Notes: generated from the letters alone by a model not told the origin. DNA of 64,000 nucleotides from Anderseniella sp. (GCA_028289645.1 JANQOK010000016.1:434001-498000); one strand, 5' to 3'; shown: positions 25,370-34,053, numbered from the stretch's first letter. Translations and numbers: made by a program.

Positions 25370-26158
25370 TTACTTGGACTGGGCTTCGTCGATGATGGCG
25401 TTGAGCCGGTCGGGTTCGACCAGCACCAGGCCGCCGCGGGTTTTCTCAACCACGTTCTTGCGCGCCAGGCTGGCCAGCTCGCGTGTAACTACTTCGCGCT
25501 GCGTGGAAATCCTGTCGGCCAGTTCGCGCTGCAATGGTGGTGGCGACACGATACGCTGTTTTTCATTGCCCATACGCGGACGTGACAGGCGCAGCAGTTC
25601 CGCGCACAGGCGCTGCTTTGCCGTCAGGAACGCATACTCGCCGAGGCGCTGGTTCAAGGTGCGAACCCGGTCTGCCAGCATCTTCATCACCGACAGTCCA
25701 ACCGATGGTATGGTGGTGCAGGCATCGCGGAACACTTGATCCGGCATGACGCAAATGCGGGTCTTCTCCAACGCCGTCACATTGGCTGAACGGGGCAGCC
25801 CGTCTATGGCCGCCATCTCGCCGAAGTATCGGCCGCCCTGCATGTCGTCCAGAATGACCTCGCGGCCCGAGGCGGTGCGCAGCAGGATGCGCACCCGGCC
25901 ATCCACGACAAACAGCACCTCAGCCGTTTCGTCCTCATAGTCGATGATGAGTTCGTTTTCGGCAACCGACCGCCAGACGCAATGCACCGACAAACGGCGC
26001 GCGTCGCCGTCTCCAAGTGCTGCAAACAGCGGTATGTCCCTGATTTCATCCACGTGGCGATGATGTGCTGCAATGAAAGTTTTTTCAACTCTTATACCGT
26101 TGGTACCGGCAGGCAATATCGGAATTCCCCAGGATGTGCAAATTCTCACATAACACAA
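25370..26158 (-). CDS. Crp/Fnr-family transcriptional regulator
   Basis: Up to 262 residues. Cyclic-nucleotide-binding fold (about 40-155: IPLFAALGDGDARRLS, GGRYFGEMAAIDGLPRSANVTALE) and a C-terminal winged helix (LQRELADRISTQREVVTRELASLARKNVV). The GEMAxxxxxxRSA phosphate-cassette pattern is kept, so cyclic-nucleotide binding is plausible; there are no Fnr-type clustered cysteines. The start is unclear: no in-frame ATG, with TTG 26158, GTG 26149 and a later GTG 26053 as options. Divergent from a small secreted protein, with a CRP-like palindrome between or within its 5' end. Confidence 0.85.
   Translation of the reverse strand: MCYVRICTSWGIPILPAGTNGIRVEKTFIAAHHRHVDEIRDIPLFAALGDGDARRLSVHCVWRSVAENELIIDYEDETAEVLFVVDGRVRILLRTASGREVILDDMQGGRYFGEMAAIDGLPRSANVTALEKTRICVMPDQVFRDACTTIPSVGLSVMKMLADRVRTLNQRLGEYAFLTAKQRLCAELLRLSRPRMGNEKQRIVSPPPLQRELADRISTQREVVTRELASLARKNVVEKTRGGLVLVEPDRLNAIIDEAQSK
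26135..26150. promoter_or_regulatory. CRP-like palindrome
   Basis: TGTGCAAATTCTCACA fits TGTGA-N6-TCACA with one mismatch. A second short palindrome, CACAAATGTG, lies at 26154-26163. They sit between the divergent Crp/Fnr gene and the small secreted protein (if the regulator starts downstream of 26135), so auto- and cross-regulation by this regulator is likely (inference). Confidence 0.6.
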
Positions 26159-26221
26159 ATGTGAACGGTCCTAGGCTACCAGCCAACGAAAAGACGCAGA
26201 CAAACATGGAGGTGATTTGAC

Positions 26222-26488
26222 ATGACGCATTTTGCACATAACCAAATTCTACCCCAAGTTCTACCATTGTCGCTGGTCATCGGCCTGTCCGTAACCGCGA
26301 TGATCGGGGCGACCAATGCCTCCCTCAACAAGCAGCCCGCCCTGGTTTCGAAAGTGGTGTCCATGATACCGCATCAGCAAGCGGAAAACACAGAAGAAAC
26401 AAATTGTTACAGGTATCTTCGGACCGCGCGAAACGCAGGCTCCAGTTATTGGTGGCAGAAGTATAGGAGCTGCACTGCAGCACTTTAA
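26222..26488 (+). CDS. Small secreted or membrane-anchored Cys/Tyr-rich protein, unrecognised
   Basis: 88 residues. Near-ideal Shine-Dalgarno GGAGGTGA at 26208-26215, six bases from the ATG, makes this a real and well translated gene. An N-terminal hydrophobic stretch (VLPLSLVIGLSVTAMIGATNAS) is a signal peptide or anchor; the C-terminal half is polar and ends with NCYRYLRTARNAGSSYWWQK then YRSC, two cysteines 24 residues apart that could pair in the periplasm. I do not recognise the family. It diverges from a Crp/Fnr regulator and is followed by a perfect 11-bp hairpin. Confidence 0.75.
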   Translation: MTHFAHNQILPQVLPLSLVIGLSVTAMIGATNASLNKQPALVSKVVSMIPHQQAENTEETNCYRYLRTARNAGSSYWWQKYRSCTAAL

Positions 26489-26504
26489 CCGATGCAACCA
26501 ATCC

Positions 26505-26539
26505 GGGATGCAGGGTTCCACCCCCGGGCCCTGCATCCC
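26505..26539 (+). terminator. Hairpin after the small secreted protein
   Basis: Perfect 11-bp inverted repeat GGGATGCAGGG / CCCTGCATCCC with a 13-base GC-rich loop, 16 bases after the stop. No T-run follows, so it may be a Rho-type or stability element rather than an intrinsic terminator. Confidence 0.6.
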
Positions 26540-26585
26540 ACAACCTGTTGCGGGGAATAAAGGCAGGTTTAAATCAAACACTAAC

Positions 26586-26672
26586 CGTCACTCCAGCGAA
26601 GGCTGGGGTCCACATCAGCATTACGGTTTTGCGTGGATCCGGCATTGGATGCCAGCCTGCGCCGGCATGACG
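26586..26672. repeat. Dispersed palindromic repeat, copy 3
   Basis: Left arm CGTCACTCCAGCGAAGG..., right arm ending CCGGCATGACG, 87 bases in all, same design as the copy at 6743. Between the small secreted protein and the hydrolase gene, which converge. Confidence 0.85.
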
Positions 26673-26718
26673 AACCAGAATACGTCAATGCAACGACGGG
26701 CCTGCAGCAACTGCAGCG

Positions 26719-27363
26719 CTATTCGACCGGGCTGGCTTCGCCCATGAACCGGGCAATCGCTGTCGCTGCCGTACTCCAGTTCTCGCTGGCCGTGTGGCCG
26801 GATTTTTTAGGCGGCGCCAGGTCATGATTGCCGAATGCGGACCAGGAAACCTCAAACTGTACCGGCAACCGATAGCCTGACACGTCATCCTTGTTGCCGA
26901 ACGGATCGCGCTCACCCTGCACGATCAGCACCGGACATGTAATCGCCGGCAAGTGTGCGGTTCGCAAGCTGTCGGGCTTGCCGGGCGGATGAAACGGATA
27001 GCCCAGGCACACCAGACCGGCTATGTCACCGGAACGGTCCGGGTCTGCGGCAATCATGCTGGCCACCCGGCCGCCCATGGACTTGCCGCCAATGAACACC
27101 CTGCGGTCCGCAAACTGCGAGATGACGTCGGAAAACTCCTCAATCAGCACCGGCATGCGTGGTGGCGGGCGCCGCTTGCCGTCGGTGCGGCGGGCGCCCA
27201 TATAGGCAAACTCGAACCTCACCACATGAATGCCGAGATCGCCAAGCAGGCCGGCCATTTCGGTCATGAAGCTTGAGTCCATCGGCGCACCGGCGCCATG
27301 GGCGAGCAGCAAGACCGGGCCGGTTTCAGGGCCGTCATGCAGGAAAGCAGCAGGTGTGGACAT
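26719..27363 (-). CDS. Alpha/beta-family hydrolase (COG3571-like)
   Basis: 214 residues from ATG 27363; the open frame extends upstream without similarity. Motifs: LLLAHGAGAPMDS oxyanion region, nucleophile elbow GGKSMGGRVAS, VLIVQGERDPFG acid and GNHDL histidine. Relatives are small dienelactone-hydrolase-like proteins of unknown substrate. No signal peptide. Same strand as the binding-protein gene 40 bases upstream, possibly co-transcribed. Confidence 0.8.
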   Translation of the reverse strand: MSTPAAFLHDGPETGPVLLLAHGAGAPMDSSFMTEMAGLLGDLGIHVVRFEFAYMGARRTDGKRRPPPRMPVLIEEFSDVISQFADRRVFIGGKSMGGRVASMIAADPDRSGDIAGLVCLGYPFHPPGKPDSLRTAHLPAITCPVLIVQGERDPFGNKDDVSGYRLPVQFEVSWSAFGNHDLAPPKKSGHTASENWSTAATAIARFMGEASPVE

Positions 27364-27404
27364 GACGAAAACCTCGGCAGGCCGGAAACTCTGAGCAAGC
27401 TGGC

Positions 27405-28277
27405 TCAGTAAGGCGATTGCGGGAAAAACCGGTCGTAAATCAACGCGAAGCGCCCCGACGACTGCAGCCGGTCGAGGCCATAGTCGAGCACTTTGCGCAG
27501 GTCGTTGTCCTCGCGGCGAACCACCATGGACAGCGGCTTGGAGAACCGCGACCGGTCCAGGTAGCCACGCCCGACAAAATGGCAACACTGCCGGGAAATC
27601 GTGCCCTGCAGCCAGAACATCAGGCGAAACGCGTCATCGAACACAATGTCGACCTTGCCGGTGCGGGCTGCTTCATAGAGGGCTTCATGATTTGGAAACG
27701 ACACCAGCAATGAGCGATTGAAATAGCGCTTGATGAAACTGGCGTGGGTGGTGCCTTCGCGAACCCCGATGCGCTTGCCGGCCAGGGTGCGCACATCGGT
27801 CTTCCTGATCGGGCTGGAGGTGCGGGTCGCGAAACGGCCAAACGGGCGCAGGAACGGCCGGGTGAACTCCAGCTTGCTGAAATCCAGCTCGTCACGGGCC
27901 TTCATGTACACGGCGACATCGGCCTCGTTGCCGGTCAGCGCGCTTTCCATGTTGGAGGTGTCCTGGATGACGAATTCACACTTGATTTTCAGGTCCGTGC
28001 ACATGGTGTCGACCGACAGCGGCAGGAACCCGGTCAGCGCGCCGGCATTGTCGCGAAATGCAAACGGTGGAAAGCTGGTGTCGACTGCGAACCTGACCCG
28101 GCGCACCTTGCGCAGGCTGGTGGTCACATCGACTTTCGCAACCTGCCGGAACAAGGGCAGTTCATCCGCGGCAGCAGGCGGAGCAACACCGGTGAGAGCG
28201 GCCAGCCCGGCGAAAACGGCAATCATCATACATGATATCCACCCGCATTGACGGGTGGTCAGTGCAACAGTGTTCAT
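27405..28277 (-). CDS. Periplasmic solute-binding protein, family 3 (amino-acid type)
   Basis: 290 residues. Signal peptide ending about ADE near residue 38; then the type-II binding fold with RFAVDTSFPPFAFRDNAGALTGFLPLSVDTMC and the second-lobe motif LAGKRIGVREGTTHASFIKRYF. Four cysteines are unusual for the family. No transporter permease or ATPase genes are adjacent, so it is either an orphan binding protein or serves a distant transporter. Confidence 0.8.
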   Translation of the reverse strand: MNTVALTTRQCGWISCMMIAVFAGLAALTGVAPPAAADELPLFRQVAKVDVTTSLRKVRRVRFAVDTSFPPFAFRDNAGALTGFLPLSVDTMCTDLKIKCEFVIQDTSNMESALTGNEADVAVYMKARDELDFSKLEFTRPFLRPFGRFATRTSSPIRKTDVRTLAGKRIGVREGTTHASFIKRYFNRSLLVSFPNHEALYEAARTGKVDIVFDDAFRLMFWLQGTISRQCCHFVGRGYLDRSRFSKPLSMVVRREDNDLRKVLDYGLDRLQSSGRFALIYDRFFPQSPY

Positions 28278-28453
28278 TCCGGCCTCGGCTCAAACCACAT
28301 CAGATGCGCCGCACAGGTCAACAGATAGCGGACACGGAGTATGAGTAGCGAATTTGCAACGGCATAGAAAGACCTGACGCGATGTAGTCAAGGTTAAACT
28401 GAAAATGTAATGTTTCCGGTCAGTTTCAATGTCCAATTGCTGACCTCTACAAC

Positions 28454-28527
28454 TGGAGCGGGTGAAGGGAATCGAACCCTCGTCTTAAGCTTGGGAAGCT
28501 TCTGCTCTGCCATTGAGCTACACCCGC
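28454..28527 (-). tRNA. tRNA-Gly (CCC)
   Basis: Minus-strand cloverleaf starting GCGGGTGTAGCTCAATGG, anticodon loop TTCCCAA (anticodon CCC, reads GGG), T-loop GGTTCGATTCC, acceptor CACCCGC with T73 and an encoded CCA. 74 nt. Very close to bacterial glyU. Confidence 0.95.
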
Positions 28528-28657
28528 AGCACGCTGCGGTCATTAAACGGCACGACCCAAGCTCGCTGTCAACCAGGATCACGGTGTCCTGACAATTATG
28601 TCATTACATGAATTTCATGGTAGTGTCGGCGCTTTGATAACGTTAGTTTCCCCGCTC

Positions 28658-29656
28658 ATGAATGAAATTTCCCATCCGCTCGTTGCCGAATTTGAACCTA
28701 TCGATCCGGCAAAGTTCAAGAACCCGGACCTGACCGCCCTGGGTGAGGTGCGCGCCAGCGTCAGTCTGAGTGCGCTTGAGACGCTGTGGATCAATACCGG
28801 CACGCTGTGCAACATCACCTGCGCCAACTGCTACATTGAATCATCGCCGACCAATGACCGGCTGGAGTATTTCAGACTGGCCGATGCGTTATCGCTACTC
28901 GACGAGATTGCCGACCTGAAGCTCGGCACCCGGGAAATCGCCTTCACCGGCGGCGAGCCGTTCATGAACCCGGACATGCTGGAGATGATGGAGGCAGCAC
29001 TCGCCCGCGGCCATGAAGTGCTGGTGCTGACCAACGCCATGCAGCCAATGCAGCGGCTCAAGGTCAAGACCGGGCTGGTCGACCTGAACGAACGCTTTCC
29101 GGGACGCATTACCCTGCGGGTGAGCCTGGACCATTACTCAAAGGCATTGCACGAGGATGAACGCGGGCCAAACACCTGGGACAAGGCGGTCGCCGGCATG
29201 GACTGGCTCAACGCGCAAGGTTTCCGGATCGCCATTGCCGGGCGAACCTGCTGGGGCGAGACAGACGACATCTCGCGCACCGGCTACCGCGACCTGATCG
29301 CCGTACGCGGATGGCGCATCGACCCGGCCAACCGGGGCCAACTCGTGCTGTTTCCGGAAATGAACGAAAAGGCCGACGTGCCGGAGATCACCACGGCGTG
29401 CTGGGACATCCTGAGCAAACGCCCGGACGAGCAGATGTGCGCAACAAGCCGCATGGTGGTGAAACGCAAAGGAGCCGACGGTCCTGCAGTACTGCCGTGC
29501 ACGCTGTTGCCCTATGACGGCGACTTTGAAATGGGCCCCGACCTGGCCTCGTCGCTGGCCGCCGACGGTGGCAACTTTGCCGATGGCGCGGTGAAGCTCA
29601 ACCACCCGCACTGCTCGAAGTTCTGCGTGCTCGGCGGCGCGAGTTGTTCGGGCTGA
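28658..29656 (+). CDS. Radical SAM protein
   Basis: 332 residues from ATG 28658 (ATG 28598 would add 20; neither has a strong ribosome-binding site). The [4Fe-4S]-SAM motif is CNITCANC (CxxxCxxC), followed by EIAFTGGEPFMNPDM, the GGE SAM-binding motif. Additional cysteines at the C-terminus (HPHCSKFCVLGGASC), with CWD and CTLLPYD earlier, suggest a second cluster as in SPASM-like enzymes. Substrate unknown; the nearest relatives in alphaproteobacteria are uncharacterised. Follows the divergent tRNA-Gly. Confidence 0.8.
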   Translation: MNEISHPLVAEFEPIDPAKFKNPDLTALGEVRASVSLSALETLWINTGTLCNITCANCYIESSPTNDRLEYFRLADALSLLDEIADLKLGTREIAFTGGEPFMNPDMLEMMEAALARGHEVLVLTNAMQPMQRLKVKTGLVDLNERFPGRITLRVSLDHYSKALHEDERGPNTWDKAVAGMDWLNAQGFRIAIAGRTCWGETDDISRTGYRDLIAVRGWRIDPANRGQLVLFPEMNEKADVPEITTACWDILSKRPDEQMCATSRMVVKRKGADGPAVLPCTLLPYDGDFEMGPDLASSLAADGGNFADGAVKLNHPHCSKFCVLGGASCSG

Positions 29657-29771
29657 GCGGCTTTATCTCGCTGAGTTCATTTCGCTCACGCGAGCAGTCA
29701 TTTTTAGTGGTCGAACAGCTTATCCGCCTCCGGCGGGCCGTTCTCCGCCCCGGAACAAGCTCTTGTTACGT

Positions 29772-29858
29772 CGTCATTCCAGCGAAGGCTGGAATCCATC
29801 TTTCAACAGACGCCCGACTTCCACGTGGTATTGGATCCCAGCCTTCGCTGGGATGACG
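29772..29858. repeat. Dispersed palindromic repeat, copy 4
   Basis: Left arm CGTCATTCCAGCGAAGG..., right arm ending GCTGGGATGACG; 87 bases. The most symmetrical of the copies. Confidence 0.88.
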
Positions 29859-30037
29859 GTGGCGCTCGCCTCGGCACGTTCCCGTGCCAGGATTTATTTC
29901 GCTCACGCCAGCAGCCTTCGGCTGCGCTCCGCGGGGGCGCGCTTCGCGCGGCGGCCAGTCGGCCTTGCCTCGGCACGTTCCGTGCCTCGGAGGTGTTCAT
30001 CAATTCGGTCGCGCATTGCCAGACACACTCTCCGTTT

Positions 30038-30109
30038 GTCATCCTTGGGCTTGTCCCGAGGATCCATACGACGTTGCAGTGGACCCTCGGGACAAGCCCG
30101 AGGGTGACA
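30038..30109. repeat. Second palindromic repeat type
   Basis: GTCATCCTTGGGCTTGTCCC... with the inverted partner GGGACAAGCCCGAGGGTGAC, about 72 bases. Same overall plan as the main repeat (GTCAT ends, GGATCCA/TGGACC inner edges) but different stem sequence. Confidence 0.75.
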
Positions 30110-30204
30110 ATTTGAGATGAGGTGAAGTTCGACGGTCATTCAGGTTCGGAGAACGGCGCGAAGCACGAAGTGCTGAGTAAAGCTGTTCGACCACACAAAA
30201 ACGC

Positions 30205-31305
30205 TCACACGATATCCCATTTGCTCACCAGCAGCCGGTCCTCGAACTTCTGCACCCGTTCAGCTATCCCATCGCGGCTCAGCAAACCGGTCTGGGTGTC
30301 GACATGGCTGACCACGGAGCCGGCATTGCAGGTGGCCGACTTGAGGGCGTCTTCGATGTCTGCGCCGGCAGTAATCATGCCGGCGAATGTCGAGGCAAAT
30401 GCGTCGCCGGCGCCGGCCGTGCCGGCCACTTCGACGCTCGGCACGGTGCAGTGCCAGATGGCATCGGCGGTGCCGACATAGGCACCATCGCGCCCGTTGG
30501 TCACCAGAAGCATGTCGACACCGAGCGACGTGATGGCCCGGACATAGCTGTCGAACGGCAGGTTGAAGCCGCCGGCCACCAACCCCCGGTCGACCAGGGA
30601 AGCGGGATCCCCGGCAGGACTTATGACGGTGCGCTGGTCGGCGCTGCCGTCGGCAATGAGCCGTGGCACCAGTTGCTCGGATTCAACCCGGTTCAAGGTC
30701 AGGATGGAAATCCGGTCGAGGCAGGCGAAGAACTCGTCGGTGCGCGACGACAGCTGCCGGATGCCGGGATTGGTGGCAACGCGGGCGCCGGCAGCGCTGG
30801 CCTTGCCGATGACGTGCGGAAAACAGTCGGCGGATTCGTTGGACAGGCCGGATATGAACACCAGGTCGCGTTCAAAAGCCTCGTCGGCCAGGTCACCCGG
30901 CAGCAGTGCGGTATTGGCGCCGCGGGCCGTGAAAATGCCGGCATTGCGCTCATGCGACGACAGCAGCACCGACGACCCGGTCGCCAGTTTGCCATCGCTG
31001 ACCAGAAACTCCCGCGAGACACCTTCGCGCTCCAGGCGAGCGATGACGTCTTCGGCGTTGCGGTCGGCACCGGTTTTCACCAGGGCCGCGGTCTCAAACC
31101 CGAGCCGCGACAGCGACACGGCCGTGTTGACGCCGCCGCCGCCGATGTGCCGGGTGACGGATTCGGCATCGACCTTGCGGCCCTCCTCGACCAGCAGGAA
31201 CGAGGCTTCCGCATTGCGCATCCGCATGTGCTCGATGCGCTCGGGTGCAATGGTGACGATGATATCGATTACGGCGGAGCCGAGGGTGAGTGCCTTGAAT
31301 GTCAT
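30205..31305 (-). CDS. PfkB-family carbohydrate kinase
   Basis: 366 residues from ATG 31305. Ribokinase fold: substrate glycine motif GGGGVNTAVSLSRLG near residue 55 and the ATP/anion-hole signature AGTAGAGDAFASTFAG with the catalytic Asp near the C-terminus. The sugar cannot be told from sequence; ribokinase- and adenosine-kinase-like members share these motifs. Divergent from an OtnK-type kinase with 94 bases between, so the two may be co-regulated in sugar or sugar-acid use. Confidence 0.85.
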   Translation of the reverse strand: MTFKALTLGSAVIDIIVTIAPERIEHMRMRNAEASFLLVEEGRKVDAESVTRHIGGGGVNTAVSLSRLGFETAALVKTGADRNAEDVIARLEREGVSREFLVSDGKLATGSSVLLSSHERNAGIFTARGANTALLPGDLADEAFERDLVFISGLSNESADCFPHVIGKASAAGARVATNPGIRQLSSRTDEFFACLDRISILTLNRVESEQLVPRLIADGSADQRTVISPAGDPASLVDRGLVAGGFNLPFDSYVRAITSLGVDMLLVTNGRDGAYVGTADAIWHCTVPSVEVAGTAGAGDAFASTFAGMITAGADIEDALKSATCNAGSVVSHVDTQTGLLSRDGIAERVQKFEDRLLVSKWDIV

Positions 31306-31399
31306 GTGGTTTGCTTCTAAACATTGAGGAAACACGACAACCGTTGCCGCGTCGCCAACATGGCCGGATGACGCCGGGCAAGCAAGAGGGTGGCAGGAT

Positions 31400-32671
31400 A
31401 TGAGTATCGCACTGGGCTGTATCGCCGATGATTTCACCGGCGCCAGCGACCTGGCCGCCATTCTCGCCAGATCCGGCCACCAGGTGGGCCTGCGGATCGG
31501 CGTGCCGCCGGCCGACGACGACAGCCCGCCGGCCCCATTCGAGGTGATCGCGCTCAAGTGCCGGACCGAACCGGTAGACGAAGCCATTGCGGTGACCCAA
31601 AAGGCAGCCGACTGGCTGATGGCCCGGGGCGCCGGCCAGCTCTACTGGAAGTACTGTTCGACATTCGACTCGACGCCCGACGGCAATATCGGTCCGGTAT
31701 CGGAAGCCCTGATGGCGCGCCTGGGCACGAAGCAGAGCATCTACTGCCCGGCATTTCCGGAAAACAGACGCTCAATCTATATGGGCAACCTGTTTGTCGG
31801 CGATGTGCCGCTTGATGAAAGCCCGATGCGCGACCATCCGCTGACGCCGATGCGCGACGCCAACCTGATGCGGCTGCTGGCACCGCAGGTCGAAGGCAAG
31901 GTCGGACACATCGCCTGGCCGGAGATTGCCAAAGGGGCCACCCACATAGCCGGACAGTTGCGGGCGCTGGCATATAACGGCGTTCAGCATATCGTGCCGG
32001 ACGCGATCTCGCAGGCCGACCTGGCAGCGATTTCCGAAGCGGTGCAGGATTTCAAGCTGATCACCGGCGGCAGTGCGCTGGCGCTCGACCTGCCGCGCCT
32101 GCTGGCGGCAAAAGGCAGTGTTGCCGAAACCGGCGGCGAGATCACCGCGCCGGCCACCGCGGCCGGCAACATCGTGCTGTCGGGATCGTGTTCCGCCATG
32201 ACCCGGGCACAGGTGGCCGACTACTGCGCGTCCGCGGCGTCGTTCCGGCTTGACCCGCTGGCACTGGCCGACGGCCCGGACGCGCTGGCCGAAGCCCGAC
32301 AATGGCTGGCAGCGCAGGACCTGAAAGCTGCGAAGATCATCTATGCAACGGCAGAACCGGCCGATGTGGCTGCCGCCCAGGAACAGCTCGGGCGCGACAA
32401 GGCCGGCCAGGTGGTGGAAGATGCGCTGGCCGCGCTGGCGGGCGATGCGTTCGGGCACGGCGTCAGACGGTTTGTCGTCGCCGGTGGCGAAACGTCAGGC
32501 GCGGTCACCCAGGCGCTGGCAACCGACCGGCTGAGCGTCGGTCGCGAAGTGGCCCCCGGTGTGCCGTGGTGCTTTGCCGAGCGCGGCGGCGAGACATTCG
32601 CCATCACGCTCAAGTCAGGCAATTTCGGCACGGAGGACTTCTTCACCCGCGCCCTGGAAATGCTGGGTTAG
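31400..32671 (+). CDS. otnK: Four-carbon acid sugar kinase family protein (3-oxo-tetronate kinase type)
   Basis: 423 residues. Two-domain DUF1537 kinase: N-terminal LGCIADDFTGASDLAAILA, substrate-side KYCSTFDSTPDGNIG, C-terminal nucleotide domain with VLSGSCSAMTRAQ and VVAGGETSGAV. Family members phosphorylate 3-oxo-tetronates, D-erythronate or D-threonate. The 3-oxo-tetronate assignment rests on the KYCSTFDST pattern and is moderate. The usual partners (LtnD/DenD dehydrogenase, OtnC aldolase, OtnI isomerase) are not in this window. Confidence 0.78.
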   Translation: MSIALGCIADDFTGASDLAAILARSGHQVGLRIGVPPADDDSPPAPFEVIALKCRTEPVDEAIAVTQKAADWLMARGAGQLYWKYCSTFDSTPDGNIGPVSEALMARLGTKQSIYCPAFPENRRSIYMGNLFVGDVPLDESPMRDHPLTPMRDANLMRLLAPQVEGKVGHIAWPEIAKGATHIAGQLRALAYNGVQHIVPDAISQADLAAISEAVQDFKLITGGSALALDLPRLLAAKGSVAETGGEITAPATAAGNIVLSGSCSAMTRAQVADYCASAASFRLDPLALADGPDALAEARQWLAAQDLKAAKIIYATAEPADVAAAQEQLGRDKAGQVVEDALAALAGDAFGHGVRRFVVAGGETSGAVTQALATDRLSVGREVAPGVPWCFAERGGETFAITLKSGNFGTEDFFTRALEMLG

Positions 32672-32708
32672 GAGCATTGTCGGCGTCTAGTCCCTGCCAG
32701 AACATGAG

Positions 32709-32795
32709 CGTCACCCCAGCGAAGGCTGGGGTCCAGGCCGACATCAGTATGACACGCATTGTGGACATTGGATGCCAGCCTTCGCTGGCATGACG
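32709..32795. repeat. Dispersed palindromic repeat, copy 5
   Basis: Left arm CGTCACCCCAGCGAAGG..., right arm ending CTGGCATGACG; 87 bases, filling the gap between the convergent otnK and glycerate kinase genes. Confidence 0.87.
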
Positions 32796-32814
32796 GCACG
32801 ATGGGTTACCCGCC

Positions 32815-34053
32815 TCAGGCGCCGACTATGATGGCGCGGAAATCGTTGACGTTGGTGAGTGTGGGTCCGGTGATGACCAGGTCACCGGTGGCCTCGAAGA
32901 ACCCGTAGGCGTCGTTGTCGGCCAGCATGGCTTGGGCGTCCAGGCCCATGGCCGCTGCCCGGGCGAGCACGTCGGGCACCACGCGCGCACCTGCATTGTC
33001 TTCGGACCCGTCAATGCCGTCGGTGTCTATGGCCACGCCCGATACATTTGCGGCACCTTCAAGGCCGATGGCAAGCGCGAGCGCGTATTCTGCATTGCGG
33101 CCGCCACGGCCCTTGCCTTTGAGGGTGACGGTGGTCTCGCCGCCGGACACGATGATGGCGGGACCTTTGGTTTCCAGGGCAATGCGTGCATGGGCGGCTC
33201 CCACCTCGCGCGCCTCGCCCTCAAGATCATCCCCGAGGTCAATGACGTGATAGCCGTGTTCGCGGGCGATCTTTGCCGCTGCATCGATTGACATGCGCGG
33301 CGTCGCGATCATGCGGGTGTCGGCGATTGCCAGGCGGGGATCGCCGGGTTTTGGGGTTTCAGCCGCTTCGGTTTCTAAGAATGCGCGCACCGATGGCGCA
33401 ACGTCGAGATCGTACTTATCGAGGATTTCCAGGGCGTCTGCCCGGGTGGTTGGGTCCGCGACCGTGGGCCCCGATGCAACGGTGGATGGGTCATCGCCGG
33501 GCACGTCGGAGATCAGCAGCGACACGACCTTTGCCGGATGGGCATCGGCCGCCAGCCTGCCGCCCTTGATGGCCGACAGGTGTTTGCGCAGGCAGTTCAT
33601 CTCGCCAATGGGTGCGCCGCTGGCCAGCAGAGCCTTGTTGACGGCCTGCTTCTCGGCCAGGCTGAGGCCGGCAGCCGGCGCCGTCAGCAGTGCAGAGCCG
33701 CCGCCGGAGATCAGGCACAACACCAGATCGTCCGGCGTCAGGCCTTGAACCATAGCGTGAATGCGGGCAGCCGCCTCAAATCCAGCCTTATCGGGAACGG
33801 GATGGGCTGCCTCGACGATCTCGATATGCTCACAGGCGCAGCCGTGGCCGTAGCGGGTCAGGACCAGGCCCTGCAGGGTCCCGCGCCAATTGGCTTCCAC
33901 GGCTGCCGCCATGGCAGCAGACGCCTTACCGGCGCCAACGACAATGGTTTTCCCCCGAGGCGGCGCAGGCAGGTGCGATGGCAGGCACAGCGAAGGCTGC
34001 GCGGCCTGGATGGCGGCGTCATACAAGGTTCTCAGCAGATCCCAATCCGGCAT
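32815..34053 (-). CDS. Glycerate 2-kinase, MOFRL/GckA family
   Basis: 412 residues. N-terminal Rossmann-like domain (GKTIVVGAGKASAAMAAAVE, LISGGGSALLTAP, NCLRKHLSAIKGG) and C-terminal MOFRL domain (ETTVTLKGKGRGGRNAEYALALA, IDTDGIDGSEDNAGARV). Phosphorylates D-glycerate, normally at C2, feeding lower glycolysis; relatives are TtuD/GckA of tartrate and serine-cycle metabolism. Last gene of a run after TAXI binding protein, DctQM fusion and UspA, which hints that the transporter brings in a hydroxy-acid that ends as glycerate (inference). Confidence 0.88.
   Translation of the reverse strand: MPDWDLLRTLYDAAIQAAQPSLCLPSHLPAPPRGKTIVVGAGKASAAMAAAVEANWRGTLQGLVLTRYGHGCACEHIEIVEAAHPVPDKAGFEAAARIHAMVQGLTPDDLVLCLISGGGSALLTAPAAGLSLAEKQAVNKALLASGAPIGEMNCLRKHLSAIKGGRLAADAHPAKVVSLLISDVPGDDPSTVASGPTVADPTTRADALEILDKYDLDVAPSVRAFLETEAAETPKPGDPRLAIADTRMIATPRMSIDAAAKIAREHGYHVIDLGDDLEGEAREVGAAHARIALETKGPAIIVSGGETTVTLKGKGRGGRNAEYALALAIGLEGAANVSGVAIDTDGIDGSEDNAGARVVPDVLARAAAMGLDAQAMLADNDAYGFFEATGDLVITGPTLTNVNDFRAIIVGA

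Larger units (their letters stand above)
29657..30204. other. Repeat-rich intergenic region
   Basis: About 550 bases between the convergent radical SAM and PfkB genes, with no real ORF. It holds two palindromic repeats (listed separately) and, at 29860-30000, GC-rich inverted pieces such as GCAGCCTTCGGCTGC and CGCGCTTCGCGCGGCG, plus a duplicated CTCGGCACGTTCC. Similar pieces occur inverted at 6900-6965. Confidence 0.7.

Noticed and set aside
30304..31320. 338-residue plus-strand frame opposite the PfkB kinase
   Set aside because: Antisense shadow; Gly/Arg-rich without domain motifs.
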